64,000 bases of DNA from Clostridium culturomicium (lineage in GTDB: Bacteria; Bacillota; Clostridia; Clostridiales; Clostridiaceae): contig NZ_CCXK01000017.1 of NCBI RefSeq assembly GCF_000821305.1, positions 250,159 through 314,158 of the forward strand, in the 5' to 3' direction. Numbering within the stretch: position 1 is the stretch's first letter; every line of letters begins with the position of its first letter. The notes beneath the pieces were generated by a model that ran no database searches, had not been told where the DNA came from, and was given only the letters and a program-made list of their open reading frames with translations. Of the stretch, positions 26,474 to 34,933 are shown piece after piece. Both the position numbers and the translations under genes were made by a program.

Positions 26474-26533
26474 GAACCTAGACATGAAGAAGATTTACAT
26501 ATATAATTATGATTAAATTTAAAAGTTATCTGA

Positions 26534-26548
26534 ATATTTCAGAAAATG
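26534..26548 (+). promoter_or_regulatory. CodY-box-like site
   Basis: ATATTTCAGAAAATG differs from the CodY consensus AATTTTCWGAAAATT at three of 15 positions. It lies between the predicted promoter and the start codon at 26573, where CodY would block elongation when amino acids are plentiful. Confidence 0.4.
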
Positions 26549-26572
26549 AAGGTTTAAAAGGGGGAATTATGT

Positions 26573-27427
26573 ATGAAAAAAAACTCAGGAGCTGTTAATT
26601 GTTTTATTGCTACGGCACTGATATGTGTAGTTGCAGAAACATTAGGACCACTTCAATTTACGGTATTTGGGATACCAGTTAAGATAATGACTATGATTTG
26701 GGCAATTGTTCTTGGAATGGCTCTTTCACCTCAGCTATTAGGAAAGGTAATTCCAGCAGTTAAAAATTTTATATCAGAAAAAGAAATAAAGATAGCACCT
26801 ATGCTACTGTCACTAACACTTTATCCTTTAGGAATAATGTTTGGTATCAGTGCAGGACCACAGGTTGGAATTGTTTTAGAAGCAGGACCTGCTTTACTAC
26901 TCCAAGAGGGTGGAAATGTAATGACAATGCTTATTGCTCTTCCACTAGGTGTTTTACTTGGACTTGGCAGAAGTGCAGTTGGAGGAACCTTCTCACTTTG
27001 CAGAGATACAGCACTAGGAATTATAGGAGATAAATATGGATTAGACTCTAGAGAAGGAATGGGAACTCTAGGAACTTATATAAGTGGAAGTGTGTTTGGA
27101 GCTATAGTATTCTCCCTTTTAGCACCAATAGGATTAGGAATTGGTTTCCATCCATATGCCTTAGCAATGGCTTCTGGAATGGGAAGTGGATCAATGATGA
27201 GTGCTGCTACCGCAGCTTTAACTGAAGCTGCTAACCCAATGTTTACAGAGCAGATTTTAGCATATTCTGCAACTAGTGGAATGATAACAGCTGTTACAGG
27301 AATATATGTTGAGATGTTTGTTGCATTACCGTTAGCTAATTTTTACTATAGTAAGGTTGCACTTCCTATAGAGAGGTTTAGAGCAAAGTTCTCAAAGAAG
27401 AAAGAGAATGATGTAAATGTAGCTTAA
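26573..27427 (+). CDS. DUF3100 integral membrane protein
   Basis: A 284-residue, very hydrophobic protein matching DUF3100, with about eight membrane segments. Conserved stretches include WAIVLGMALSPQLLGK, LEAGPALLLQEGGN, LGLGRSAVGGTFSLCRD and ALAMASGMGSGSMMSA. It is likely a transporter, but no member is known to me with a proven substrate. It starts an operon with a second small membrane protein, an M20 amidohydrolase and a DUF1177 protein, so it may import or export an amidated amino acid or peptide. Shine-Dalgarno AAAGGGGG precedes the ATG. Confidence 0.85.
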   Translation: MKKNSGAVNCFIATALICVVAETLGPLQFTVFGIPVKIMTMIWAIVLGMALSPQLLGKVIPAVKNFISEKEIKIAPMLLSLTLYPLGIMFGISAGPQVGIVLEAGPALLLQEGGNVMTMLIALPLGVLLGLGRSAVGGTFSLCRDTALGIIGDKYGLDSREGMGTLGTYISGSVFGAIVFSLLAPIGLGIGFHPYALAMASGMGSGSMMSAATAALTEAANPMFTEQILAYSATSGMITAVTGIYVEMFVALPLANFYYSKVALPIERFRAKFSKKKENDVNVA

Positions 27428-27452
27428 CTAACAGTTGAAAGGGGAAATAACA

Positions 27453-27923
27453 ATGAAAAAAACAGTTCAAGATATAGTGGAACAACTAAAATTTGTAGTA
27501 ATAATATACGGTATTGTTGTTTTAATTCATTTAATGTCACCAGCATCAGATTCAAAACTGCCAGGGCTATTACTTTCTACAGTTATAAGTTTTGCTATGG
27601 TATTTATATCTTTAGTTTTAAAAAATCTTGTTAAAAAGCCTAATCTCCCAGGGTTTGCATGGGCAACATTAGTTTCGTTCTTTTTAACACTGCCAATATC
27701 ACCAGTGCAGGAATTTATAGTTTCATCTATGAGTTCTTACAGCTTTAGTTTAGTTGGAATACCACTAGTGGCCTTTGCAGGAGTTGCAGTTGGAGATCAG
27801 CTTGATGTATTTAAGAAGCTAAGCTGGAAAATAGTTATTGTATCTTTTGTAGTAATGGGATCAACATACTTCTTCTCAGCAGCTATTGCAAATGCTGTAT
27901 TAGCTTCAAAAGGAATGCTTTAA
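27453..27923 (+). CDS. Small membrane protein, DUF3100 partner (156 aa)
   Basis: A ~156-residue protein with four membrane segments (FVVIIYGIVVLIHLM, LLSTVISFAMVFISLVL, WATLVSFFLTLPI, VIVSFVVMGSTYFFSAAIA). I do not recognise a named family. It starts 25 bases after the DUF3100 gene and is probably the second subunit of a two-component transporter. The ATG at 27453 is preceded by AAGGGGA; the TTG at 27435 would include that site. Confidence 0.75.
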   Translation: MKKTVQDIVEQLKFVVIIYGIVVLIHLMSPASDSKLPGLLLSTVISFAMVFISLVLKNLVKKPNLPGFAWATLVSFFLTLPISPVQEFIVSSMSSYSFSLVGIPLVAFAGVAVGDQLDVFKKLSWKIVIVSFVVMGSTYFFSAAIANAVLASKGML

Positions 27924-28002
27924 TACAAATAATTAAATATGATGAAATAGAAACAGAATAAAATAATGAGTCGAGCTTAGCTTGACGGATAGGGGTGTAA
28001 TT

Positions 28003-29148
28003 ATGGAAGAGAAAATTCGTGGATATAAAGAAGAGATATGTACTATTTCGGAAAAGAAAGAAAATAAAGTAGGTAGTATTTGTAAATATATTTTCGATAA
28101 TCCAGAGTTGGGTTTAGAAGAATATAAAGCACAGAAGATTCTTTGTGACTATCTTGAAGAAAGTGGATTTAAGGTAGAAAGAGGAGTTGGAAGCCTGGAA
28201 ACAGCATTCATTGCAACCTTTGATAGCGGCAAACCTGGTAAGACGGTAGCATTAATGGCAGAGTATGATTGTCTTCCACAAATAGGACATGGTTGTGGTC
28301 ATAATATTATTGGTACAAGCTCTACGGGAGCAGCGGTGGTTCTTAAAGAAGTGATGGAGAAACATGGCCTTGGTGGAGTTATAAAGGTAATGGGAACTCC
28401 TGCAGAAGAATCAGTAGGTGGAAAAGTTACAATGTTAGAAGAAGAGGCTTTTAAGGGAATTGATGCAGCATTAATAATGCACCCAGCAGATGCTTCTATG
28501 CCAGATGATATTTCCTTCGCTAGTGTAAATATGGAATATACTTTCCATGGAAGGCCAGCTCATTCAGCAGCGTTTCCATGGAAGGGAATAAATGCTTTAA
28601 GTGGAGTTATTCAAATGTTTAATGCTGTGGATGCCATGAGACTACACTTTAAAGATTTTACACGTGTACATGGAATCATTACTGAGGGAGGAACAGCTCA
28701 TAATACCATAACAGATAAAGCAACTGCTGTATTTAACATTCGTGCTCTTCAGTATGAATATTTAATGGAAGTGGTTCAAGCTATAAACAACTGTGCAAAA
28801 GGTTCAGCTATGTGCTTTGGTGGTACTGTTGATATTAAACAAAAGAGTGTTGTTTTAAAGGATATCAGAAATGACAAGAAAATAGTAAACTTTGTTAGAA
28901 ATAACATGGAGTTTATAAATGAGGAGTATATAGAGCGTGATTTAACACAAGGAATTGGTTCAACGGATGCAGGAAATGTAACTCATGAGATTCCGGCAAT
29001 TCAATTCTATATTAGGTTAAAAGCTGGGATAGGAACCCATACTTTAGATTTTGCAGAAGCTTCAGGTGGAGCAGAAGGACTTCGTACACTTAGTGCTGCA
29101 ATGAAGGTATTAGCACTAAGTGCCCTTGATGTATTACTAGATAATTAG
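28003..29148 (+). CDS. M20-family amidohydrolase (AbgB/ACY1L2-like)
   Basis: A 381-residue cytoplasmic metallo-hydrolase. The catalytic domain shows MAEYDCLPQIGHGCGHNIIG with metal-binding His and the catalytic acid in GTPAEESVGGK; the dimerisation domain contains YTFHGRPAHSAAFPWKG and GIITEGGTAHNTI; a late HEIPAIQFY block supplies the last ligand region. This subgroup (p-aminobenzoyl-glutamate hydrolase, ACY1L2) cleaves amide bonds of N-acyl or dipeptide-like compounds. It shares an operon with DUF1177. The ATG at 28003 follows AGGGGTG; the TTG at 27982 has no site. Confidence 0.9.
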   Translation: MEEKIRGYKEEICTISEKKENKVGSICKYIFDNPELGLEEYKAQKILCDYLEESGFKVERGVGSLETAFIATFDSGKPGKTVALMAEYDCLPQIGHGCGHNIIGTSSTGAAVVLKEVMEKHGLGGVIKVMGTPAEESVGGKVTMLEEEAFKGIDAALIMHPADASMPDDISFASVNMEYTFHGRPAHSAAFPWKGINALSGVIQMFNAVDAMRLHFKDFTRVHGIITEGGTAHNTITDKATAVFNIRALQYEYLMEVVQAINNCAKGSAMCFGGTVDIKQKSVVLKDIRNDKKIVNFVRNNMEFINEEYIERDLTQGIGSTDAGNVTHEIPAIQFYIRLKAGIGTHTLDFAEASGGAEGLRTLSAAMKVLALSALDVLLDN

Positions 29149-29162
29149 GAGGTTGATGAGAA

Positions 29163-30101
29163 ATGTTACTAAAGCACTTAATAGAGTTATACGATATACT
29201 AGATTCAAAATATGTAGATGGAGAAGCCGCTTTACAATATTTAAGAAATATAAATCCAGATGTAGATGCAGAAACTTACCCATTAACAGGGGATAAGGGA
29301 CTTACCCATATGGTGAAAGTAAGAATACCTGGAACTAATGGGAAAAAGGCAGGAAAAGATGCTCCAACAATTGGACTTCTAGGAAGACTTGGAGGACTTG
29401 GAGCTCGTCCAGAAATGATAGGCTTTGTATCAGATGGAGATGGAGCACTAGTTGCTCTTGCTATAGCAGCTGAGCTTTTACAGATGCAAAAAAAAGGAGA
29501 TTACTTAGAGGGAGATGTATTCATCTCAACTCACGTGTGTCCAGATGCACCAACAAGTCCGCATAAACCAGTACCATTTATGGGCTCGCCAGTTAATATG
29601 GCACAGGTTAACCGTGAAGAAGTAAGTAATGAACTTGATGCTATTCTTTCCGTTGATACCACTAAGGGAAATAGAATCTTTAATAAGCGTGGCTTCGCTA
29701 TATCACCTACAGTTAAAGAGGGATATATATTAAAGGTAAGTGATGATCTTTTAGACATAATGGAGATTACAACAGGACAGCTTCCAAATGTATTTGCTCT
29801 TTCAACTCAAGACATTACTCCATACGGGAATGATGTGTATCATTTAAATAGTATACTGCAGCCATGTACAGCAACCAGTGTTCCTGTGGTAGGTGTTGCA
29901 ATTACTGCTGAAACTATGGTGCCGGGCTGTGCAACAGGTGCAAGCCATATAAACGATCTAGAAGAGGCTGGAAGATTTATGATAGAGGTGGCTAAAGCTT
30001 TTGGAAGAAAGCAATGTAAGTTTTATGATGAAGAAGAATATGATAGAATAACAAAGCTTTACGGGTCAATGAAGCATATACAGACCTTAGGCATGGAATA
30101 A
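29163..30101 (+). CDS. DUF1177 family protein
   Basis: A 312-residue protein with the DUF1177 pattern: MVKVRIPGTNGKKAG, IGLLGRLGGLGARPEMIG, FVSDGDGALVALAIAAELL, THVCPDAPTSPHKPVPFMGSP and VPGCATGASHINDLEEAGRF. The many conserved His, Asp and Cys positions suggest a metal enzyme, possibly peptidase-like, but the activity is not known to me. It is 14 bases behind the M20 gene, with AGGAGG between, so the two are likely to act on the same substrate. Confidence 0.88.
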   Translation: MLLKHLIELYDILDSKYVDGEAALQYLRNINPDVDAETYPLTGDKGLTHMVKVRIPGTNGKKAGKDAPTIGLLGRLGGLGARPEMIGFVSDGDGALVALAIAAELLQMQKKGDYLEGDVFISTHVCPDAPTSPHKPVPFMGSPVNMAQVNREEVSNELDAILSVDTTKGNRIFNKRGFAISPTVKEGYILKVSDDLLDIMEITTGQLPNVFALSTQDITPYGNDVYHLNSILQPCTATSVPVVGVAITAETMVPGCATGASHINDLEEAGRFMIEVAKAFGRKQCKFYDEEEYDRITKLYGSMKHIQTLGME

Positions 30102-30106
30102 AATAC

Positions 30107-30170
30107 TGCTAGCAATAAATATCTTATAAGTAATTACTTTATTTAGATATTTATTGCTAGCAATTTTTTT
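30107..30170 (+). terminator. Rho-independent terminator after DUF1177
   Basis: Perfect 18-bp stem TGCTAGCAATAAATATCT (30107-30124) with 30145-30162, 20-base loop, then seven T. Confidence 0.92.
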
Positions 30171-30388
30171 GAAGATTTAAAAGAAAATATTCGTGTAATA
30201 AACTTAAAAATTTAAAGCAAGACGAAACCGATTAAATAGAGTTGATGAGTTCAGTATTTGAAAATATCATTGATGACATTATATCTATTTTAAAACAAAA
30301 TAAGTAAAATGTAGAATAATATTGTATTTCATAAGTGTATAAAGCTATAATTTAAAATGTATTTAAGTTTAATTAATAAACTTTGAAG

Positions 30389-30404
30389 AATATAGCGCTA
30401 TATT
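30389..30404 (+). promoter_or_regulatory. Perfect 16-bp palindrome before the peptide-ABC operon
   Basis: AATATAGCGCTATATT (30389-30404) is fully palindromic and lies 34 bases before the start of the substrate-binding-protein gene. It is a good operator candidate for the transport operon. The rest of the 336-base gap (30102-30437) holds the terminator of the upstream operon and AT-rich sequence without a visible gene or clear promoter pair. Confidence 0.55.
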
Positions 30405-30437
30405 AACTTTAATACAGGAACATTTAGGGGGAGAATT

Positions 30438-32024
30438 ATGAAAAAAAGATTTTTATCATTAACCATTGCTGCAATAATGACAGCAACATTGTTTTCAGGA
30501 TGTCAAAAGAATGATAAAGATGTTAGTAATGGAGCATCAGATAATATTCAGGTAGCTGGGCAAAAGGTAGATGGAGGAACATTCATTTATCCAATTGAAA
30601 GTGATGTATCAAGTTTAAATATATGGTATGAAACTGGGGATGAAGGCTTTACAATGCTGAAGCCAATTTATGATCCTCTATTTATTACTAGTGCAACAGG
30701 AACTCGTTATTATTTAGCTGAATCTTATGAAGTATCTGATGATGGTCTTTCTATATTAGTAAGATTGAGACAAAACGCTAAGTGGCATGATGGTGAGGCT
30801 ATAACTGCAGATGACTTAATCTTTACTTTTGATATAAAAAATAATCCAGATAATAAAGTAACAAGTGGTACATCAATAAATAGAAAGCCTGTTACGTATG
30901 AAAAGGTGGATGATTATTCAGTTAAATTTACTTTACCTGAAGTATCAGCATCATACATATCAACTTTAGGAAATCTGAAGATAATGCCAAAGCATATTTA
31001 CAAAGGAGAAGCATCAATTGCAACTTCAGAAAAAAACATGCTTGGAATAGGATCAGGACCATATAAAGTTGAAAAGTGGCAAGAAGGAACAAGCTTAACT
31101 TTAACTAGGTTTGAAGATTATTATAGAGGTGTTCCAAATCTAGAAAATGTAGTGTTTAAAATTATACCAGAGTTTAGTGCTCAAGAGGTTGCTTTACAAA
31201 GTGGTGAAATTTCTGTAATGCGTATTCCTACAAGTGAAAAGCTTGATAAGTACAGTAAGGATGAACGTTATAATATATGGAATATACCTGAAGGACGTAA
31301 CAATTACCTAGGATTTAACTCAAATAGCGAGAAGATGAAGGACATAAAAGCGAGACAAGCTATTGCTATGGCATTAAATTGTGATGAAATAATTGCAGGA
31401 GTATATGGGGAAGAGCTCGCTGTTCGTGGAGAAAACATATTAAATCCAGAAAACATTATATATGATGAAAGTGTTAAAGGTTATGAACAAGATGTAGAAG
31501 GAGCTAAAAAGTTAATTGCAGAGCTTGGATTAGATAAGGAACCGTTAAAACTAGTTTATAATTCAAGCAGAGTAAATATGGAGGATTGTGCCTTAATCAT
31601 TCAACAGCAATTAAAAGAAGTTGGAATTACTGTTGAAATTACTGGGTATGAAACTCAAGGATTCTTCGATAAGTTTTTCTATACAGATGATGGAACATGG
31701 GATTTGGGGTTAAATGGATATGCGTCTAATGCGGATCCTAATGGTAACAATGGGATGTTCCAATATGGGAAATTCTTAACTAAGAATGTTTGCACAAGTG
31801 AAGCTACTGGAGAGCTTTGGGCTAAGGGAGATCAAACTATAGATGAAGCTGAAAGAAAAGCTATTTATAGTGATATTGAAAAGGCTGTTAAAGAAGAGTA
31901 TACAATCTACCCAATATCAATGCCAAACTTTGTTCTTGTTGCAGATAAGAAATTTCAAGGTTTAGATGCTATTAAAATTGTTCCTGTGTTTGAAGATTAT
32001 TTACAGCTTTATATGACTGAATAA
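30438..32024 (+). CDS. Peptide-type ABC transporter substrate-binding lipoprotein
   Basis: A 528-residue SBP_bac_5 (DppA/OppA) family lipoprotein. The signal peptide ends in LFSGC (lipobox) at residue ~22. Typical blocks are LAESYEVSDDGLSILVRLRQNAKWHDGE (in part), TADDLIFTFD and GSGPYKVEKW. It captures a peptide, amino-acid derivative or nickel-like ligand outside the cell for the permease and ATPase genes that follow. A hairpin after it probably reduces transcription into those genes. Confidence 0.93.
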   Translation: MKKRFLSLTIAAIMTATLFSGCQKNDKDVSNGASDNIQVAGQKVDGGTFIYPIESDVSSLNIWYETGDEGFTMLKPIYDPLFITSATGTRYYLAESYEVSDDGLSILVRLRQNAKWHDGEAITADDLIFTFDIKNNPDNKVTSGTSINRKPVTYEKVDDYSVKFTLPEVSASYISTLGNLKIMPKHIYKGEASIATSEKNMLGIGSGPYKVEKWQEGTSLTLTRFEDYYRGVPNLENVVFKIIPEFSAQEVALQSGEISVMRIPTSEKLDKYSKDERYNIWNIPEGRNNYLGFNSNSEKMKDIKARQAIAMALNCDEIIAGVYGEELAVRGENILNPENIIYDESVKGYEQDVEGAKKLIAELGLDKEPLKLVYNSSRVNMEDCALIIQQQLKEVGITVEITGYETQGFFDKFFYTDDGTWDLGLNGYASNADPNGNNGMFQYGKFLTKNVCTSEATGELWAKGDQTIDEAERKAIYSDIEKAVKEEYTIYPISMPNFVLVADKKFQGLDAIKIVPVFEDYLQLYMTE

Positions 32025-32046
32025 ATTATATTTAGAAAAAGTAAGT

Positions 32047-32084
32047 AAAAGATATGAGGCTGGATTTAACCTCATATCTTTTTT
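32047..32084 (+). terminator. Intra-operon hairpin after the binding-protein gene
   Basis: AAAAGATATGAGG (32047-32059) pairs perfectly with CCTCATATCTTTT (32070-32082), then T residues. It lies between the binding-protein gene and the permeases. Partial termination here would give more binding protein than transporter. Confidence 0.85.
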
Positions 32085-32114
32085 CAAAGCTAATGCATAA
32101 TTTAGGAGGTTACC

Positions 32115-33071
32115 ATGAAAAAATATATTTTCAAACGAGTAATACAAATTATACCGGTTATATTATTAGTTTCAATTTTATCCTTTTTAATAATTCATAG
32201 TGCACCAGGGGATCCAATTAACATGTACATAAAACCAGATATGACACAATATGAGATTGAAGAATTGAGAGAAGAGATGGGTTTAAATGGAAGTGTCATA
32301 TCTCAATATGCTTTATGGCTTGGAAATATAGTAAAGGGAGATTGGGGATATTCCTTAATAAATAACAGGCCAGTTTTAGATTTGATTCTTGCAAAGTTGC
32401 CTTCAACTATTTTATTAATGGCATCATCTTTAATGATATCATTTTTAATTTCCATACCTTTGGGGTTAATATCGGGATTTCATGAAAATAAATCAATTGA
32501 TAGAGTTATTAGTTTTTGTTCTTATATAGGAGTGTCAATTCCAACTTTTTGGTTTGCTATTTTACTAATAGTTATTTTTACTTTGCAACTGGGATGGCTA
32601 CCGAGTGTTGGAATGCGAACAACAGGAGTAAGTACTTTTACAGATCTAATTAAGCATTTAATTATGCCGTCTGTAGCTTTAAGTGTTGGAAATACAGCTG
32701 TGTTCACAAGGTATATTAGGGCAAACACAATTAAACAGCTTCATGAGGAGTATGTAATTACAGCACAATCAAAGGGAGCAAGTAATTCCTATATTCTGAA
32801 AAAACATGTGCTGAAAAACTGTTTGTTACCTATTATAACTTTGATGGGGATGAATTTAGCAAGCTTGGTTACAGGATCATTTATTATTGAATCTATATTT
32901 GGCTGGCCAGGGATGGGAACTCTTGGAATGAGTGCTATAAATAGCAGAGATTATCCGATGATTATGGGCTTTACCATGCTGTCGTGCATAATTCTCATTT
33001 TAGGTAACTTAATTGCTGATATATTATATGGATTTGTGGATCCAAGAATTAAGATAGGAGAAAAGAGGTAG
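32115..33071 (+). CDS. Peptide-type ABC permease (DppB-like)
   Basis: A 318-residue membrane protein with six membrane segments. The N-terminus KRVIQIIPVILLVSILSFLIIHSAPGDP is diagnostic of DppB/OppB permeases, and the coupling loop is around ITAQSKGASNSYILKKHVLKN. It starts a permease-permease-ATPase-ATPase run with overlaps or near-overlaps (1 base to the next gene). AGGAGG precedes the ATG. Confidence 0.94.
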   Translation: MKKYIFKRVIQIIPVILLVSILSFLIIHSAPGDPINMYIKPDMTQYEIEELREEMGLNGSVISQYALWLGNIVKGDWGYSLINNRPVLDLILAKLPSTILLMASSLMISFLISIPLGLISGFHENKSIDRVISFCSYIGVSIPTFWFAILLIVIFTLQLGWLPSVGMRTTGVSTFTDLIKHLIMPSVALSVGNTAVFTRYIRANTIKQLHEEYVITAQSKGASNSYILKKHVLKNCLLPIITLMGMNLASLVTGSFIIESIFGWPGMGTLGMSAINSRDYPMIMGFTMLSCIILILGNLIADILYGFVDPRIKIGEKR

Positions 33072-33072
33072 C

Positions 33073-33915
33073 ATGAGAGATAATTTTATATCAAGATTTA
33101 GAGTGTTATTAAAGCAGAATTATTTGGCTCAAGTTTGCCTAGGGCTTTTGGTTGTAATTGTTATAGGTTCAATAGCGGCACCATTATCTCCTTATGATCC
33201 AGATAAAATTAATTTAATGAGTAAATTTCAAAATCCTAGTTTCCAACATTGGTTTGGTACAGATAATTTAGGAAGAGATTATTTTACAAGGGCGTTATAT
33301 GGTGGAAGAGTATCCTTAATAGTAGGTGCATGTTCAATGGCTGTATCAGTATTCTTTGGCTCAATAATTGGAACAATAAGCGGTTACGTTGGTGGAGTAC
33401 TTGATAATCTTATAATGAGATGTATAGATATTTTTATGTCAGTGCCAAGCTTTTTACTTATTATTATCATAAATTCATTTATATCTCCAAGTATTGCTAC
33501 CATGGTGTTTATCATTAGTTTATTTGCTTGGATGGGGGTTGCTAGAATTGTTAGAGCTGAAACCTTATCTTTAAAGGAGCGGGACTTTGTCATTGCTGCA
33601 AAGAACTTTGGAGCCAGTGACTTTTTTATAATATGTAGACATATATTCCCTAATTTAGCTTCTTCAATAATAGTTGCAGCAAGTGTGAGTATTGCTAAGG
33701 CAATACTTACAGAATCCAGCCTTAGTTTCTTAGGCTTTGGAGTGCAGCTTCCTAAATCATCATGGGGAAGCATGCTTCAAAATGCTCAAAGCCAAGTGTT
33801 GGATCTTCCATTTTTATCACTAATTCCAGGTGTTCTAATTTTGATTACAGTATTGAGCTTTAATATCCTTGGTGATGTATTGGCACAGGCTTTAGAGCCA
33901 AGAACAATGAAATAG
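33073..33915 (+). CDS. Peptide-type ABC permease (DppC-like)
   Basis: A 280-residue membrane protein with the DppC-type start (SPYDPDKINL, then HWFGTDNLGRDYFTRALYGGRVSL) and the coupling loop ERDFVIAAKNFGASDFFIICRH. It pairs with the DppB-like permease just upstream. The gene ends 10 bases before the first ATPase gene. Confidence 0.94.
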   Translation: MRDNFISRFRVLLKQNYLAQVCLGLLVVIVIGSIAAPLSPYDPDKINLMSKFQNPSFQHWFGTDNLGRDYFTRALYGGRVSLIVGACSMAVSVFFGSIIGTISGYVGGVLDNLIMRCIDIFMSVPSFLLIIIINSFISPSIATMVFIISLFAWMGVARIVRAETLSLKERDFVIAAKNFGASDFFIICRHIFPNLASSIIVAASVSIAKAILTESSLSFLGFGVQLPKSSWGSMLQNAQSQVLDLPFLSLIPGVLILITVLSFNILGDVLAQALEPRTMK

Positions 33916-33925
33916 GAGGCTTAGG

Positions 33926-34933
33926 ATGGAAGAGTTATTAAAAGTAGATAATTTAAGTGTAGTCTATCACTCCAACAACGGAGATGTCCAGGCTGTAAGG
34001 CAAATATCATTTAATGTGAAGCCAGGAAGAACCATTGCCATAGTTGGGGAATCAGGATGTGGTAAATCAGCTACAGCAAAGGCATTGATGAAGCTAAATG
34101 ATAATGGTCATGGAGAAATAAAGGAACATAGTAAAATAATCTATAAAGGTAAGGATATATTGAAATATTCAGATGAAGAAATGGCTACTTACCGTGGTGG
34201 TGAAGTTGCAATAATATTTCAGGATGCTCTTACAGCTTTAAATCCAACAATGAGGATTGGAAAACAGATTGCTGAAAATATTATTCTTCACAAAAAAGAT
34301 ATATCTAAAAAGCAGGCCATGCAGGAAGCAGTAAAACTTCTTGAGTATGTTGGTATTCCAGATCCAGTGAAAAGAGCTAGGCAATATCCACATGAGTTTT
34401 CAGGTGGTATGCGCCAAAGGGTTATGATTGCTATAGCCATAGCCTGCAGGCCAAATATACTTATTGCGGATGAACCAACAACGGCTTTAGATGTAACAAT
34501 ACAGGCACAGATAATAAAGTTATTAAAGGAACTACAAAATAGTTTAAATATGTCTATTATTTTAATCACCCATGACTTAGGGGTAGTAGCTGATATTGCT
34601 CATGATATAGCAGTGATGTATGGCGGAGAAATAGTTGAAATGGGGACCTGTGACGAAATTTTTTATGAGCCAAGACATCCTTATACAAAAGCACTGCTTA
34701 ATTCAGTTACAAGGATTGATGAGAAAAAGAAAAGATTAGTTACCATTGAAGGGATGCCACCAAATTTAATAGATGATATTAAGGGATGTGCTTTCTATGA
34801 TAGATGCACTTACTCCATGGAAAGATGCAGAAACTTTAAACCACAAAAGACTATTGTTTCAGACACTCATAACTTCGCTTGCTTTAGAGATATGAACACT
34901 GATAAAGAAGAGGAGGGGTTAGATGGAAGATAA
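33926..34933 (+). CDS. Peptide-type ABC ATPase (DppD-like)
   Basis: A 335-residue ATPase. Walker A GESGCGKSATAK, Q-loop in AIIFQDALTALNP, signature FSGGMRQRVMIAIAIA, Walker B ILIADEPTTALDV, and the C-terminal oligopeptide domain with the cysteine cluster GCAFYDRCTYSMERC, which carries an Fe-S cluster in related transporters. It overlaps the DppF-like gene by 11 bases. Confidence 0.94.
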   Translation: MEELLKVDNLSVVYHSNNGDVQAVRQISFNVKPGRTIAIVGESGCGKSATAKALMKLNDNGHGEIKEHSKIIYKGKDILKYSDEEMATYRGGEVAIIFQDALTALNPTMRIGKQIAENIILHKKDISKKQAMQEAVKLLEYVGIPDPVKRARQYPHEFSGGMRQRVMIAIAIACRPNILIADEPTTALDVTIQAQIIKLLKELQNSLNMSIILITHDLGVVADIAHDIAVMYGGEIVEMGTCDEIFYEPRHPYTKALLNSVTRIDEKKKRLVTIEGMPPNLIDDIKGCAFYDRCTYSMERCRNFKPQKTIVSDTHNFACFRDMNTDKEEEGLDGR

